A stretch of DNA of 13,952 bases, taken from DATKZS01 sp035527835 [NCBI: bacterium] (lineage in GTDB: Bacteria > RBG-13-61-14). Position 1 is the first letter of the stretch. Every line of letters begins with the position of its first letter. Under the pieces are notes generated by a model. The model did not search any database. It saw nothing but the letters and a program-made list of their open reading frames with translations, and was not told the DNA's origin. The stretch covers positions 1-13,952 of the forward strand of contig DATKZS010000016.1 of assembly GCA_035527835.1 (NCBI GenBank), given 5' to 3'. The position numbers and the translations under genes are program-made. This document shows positions 13,495-13,952 of this stretch, piece by piece.

Positions 13495-13815
13495 CGGCCG
13501 GCGGACTGAAGACCATTTGAGCGCTCGGAGCCGTCATGTCAGCGCTCTCCGAAGCCCAGAACCTTCACTCCGAGCATATCTTGATCACGCTCCTTGTAAC
13601 CCTTTTGGTTCTTCACCTTCCAGAGTGGATCCGAAACATAACATGGGAGCGGAACCGGAGGCGAGTAGAGCGTAGAGCGCAGGGCGGAGGGCGTGAAAGA
13701 CCTCTAGGTTGGCGCCGATTTGATTTACGCCCTTCGCCCTTCGCCCTTCGCTCTACGCGATCCGCGCCGCACATATTATCCATTCTCCAGTGCGAAGAAC
13801 CACCCTTAATGGGCC
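13495..13815. other. Intergenic region with no supported gene
   Basis: Apart from the inverted repeat at 13670-13758 I find nothing firm. A minus-strand ORF from a GTG at 13616 to 13539 (MKNQKGYKERDQDMLGVKVL and on, 25 aa) has a plausible hydrophilic composition and its frame runs open further upstream, so it may be a decayed 3' end. A plus-strand frame from 13536 runs through the repeat and looks spurious. Confidence 0.35.
13670..13758. repeat. Long inverted repeat with 7-bp tandem units
   Basis: The left arm 13670-13693 pairs with the right arm 13735-13758 at 22 of 24 positions; the arms are built from GCGTAGAGCG and AGGGCG units. The right arm extends into three tandem CGCCCTT copies (13728-13748). 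The loop is about 40 bases. It could be a REP/MITE-like dispersed element or a strong bidirectional transcription barrier between the divergent VIT/vWA gene and the gene at 13912. No flanking target duplication is apparent. Confidence 0.6.
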
Positions 13816-13884
13816 AAGTGTCAGCATTTACTGACCACTTAAAATGTTGATTCATGACAAAGTGTCAGCAATTGCTGACCACTT
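13816..13884. promoter_or_regulatory. Two tandem palindromic operators upstream of the right-edge gene
   Basis: Two 25-bp boxes (13816-13840 and 13860-13884) are identical at 23 positions and centred 44 bp apart. The second has a perfect 16-bp palindromic core, GTCAGCAATTGCTGAC, flanked by AAGT and ACTT. The second box ends 27 bp before the ATG at 13912, as expected for an autoregulator or its target. The core promoter itself is not clear. Confidence 0.7.
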
Positions 13885-13911
13885 TTTCGATATTGGTTTA
13901 GGAAGCGCATA

Positions 13912-13952
13912 ATGGACCTCCTTGAGCAAAGGTTGTTGCGACGGATCGCGGC
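13912..13952 (+). CDS. 5' fragment of an operator-controlled gene (cut by window edge)
   Basis: Only MDLLEQRLLRRIA is visible before the edge. AGGAAG lies about 6 nt before the ATG. It is the only plus-strand gene and reads away from the VIT/vWA operon. Two palindromic operators precede it. The N-terminus would suit a small helical or winged-helix DNA-binding protein, such as an autoregulated antitoxin, but 13 residues cannot establish that. Confidence 0.5.
   Translation, partial: MDLLEQRLLRRIA

Noticed and set aside
13728-13748. CRISPR-like tandem repeats
   Set aside because: The three CGCCCTT units are contiguous 7-mers without spacers; no array exists in the window.
13536-13850. 104-aa plus-strand frame with a hydrophobic segment
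   Set aside because: It runs through the inverted repeat and into the first operator and has no ribosome site.

Overview
The window comes from a high-GC bacterium with Gram-negative-type genes: a two-component system with a periplasmic sensor loop, and an exported VIT/vWA protein. I cannot fix the phylum from sequence alone. Modules pairing a large serine recombinase with a DUF2924 protein are common in Planctomycetes and Alphaproteobacteria, but they move between lineages. All complete genes lie on the minus strand; the only plus-strand gene is the fragment at the right edge.

Left part (about 85-6741), accessory. Read along the minus strand, it starts with a recombinase module: a 75-aa protein (6577-6350), a DUF2924 protein (6319-5792), a large serine recombinase (5795-4170) and a small HTH protein (4143-3700), followed by a perfect 11-bp-stem hairpin (3604-3631). 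Next is a self-contained transcription unit: a sigma70 promoter whose 17-bp spacer holds a 16-bp palindrome (3484-3512), lexA (3445-2816), a SAP-like protein of unknown function (2789-1734), a winged-helix/zinc-ribbon protein of unknown function (1765-875), and a strong rho-independent terminator (844-821). This looks like an SOS-controlled operon whose two cargo genes I cannot match to a characterised system, and it is the best candidate here for something new. After it come an AT-rich leader, a 21-codon ORF carrying the triosephosphate isomerase N-terminal motif (548-483), and a 110-aa protein of unknown function coupled to it (486-154). An imperfect repeat of about 46 bp sits at both outer edges of this block (85-130 and 6696-6741).

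Middle (7031-8343), chromosomal in character. It holds a tRNA-Asn(GUU) with its own consensus promoter and downstream hairpins, and a QueG-like iron-sulfur protein.

Right part (8482-13494). An operon-like run encodes a secreted VIT/vWA protein, an OmpR-family response regulator and a sensor histidine kinase. The regulator and kinase overlap by 4 bp. An 11-bp-period direct repeat upstream of the VIT/vWA gene is a plausible site for the regulator. Between the VIT/vWA stop and the regulator, the reading frame stays open in frame for 58 codons after a UGA.

Right edge (13495-13952). There is a large imperfect inverted repeat with 7-bp tandem units, then two near-identical 25-bp palindromic operators before a truncated plus-strand gene starting at 13912.
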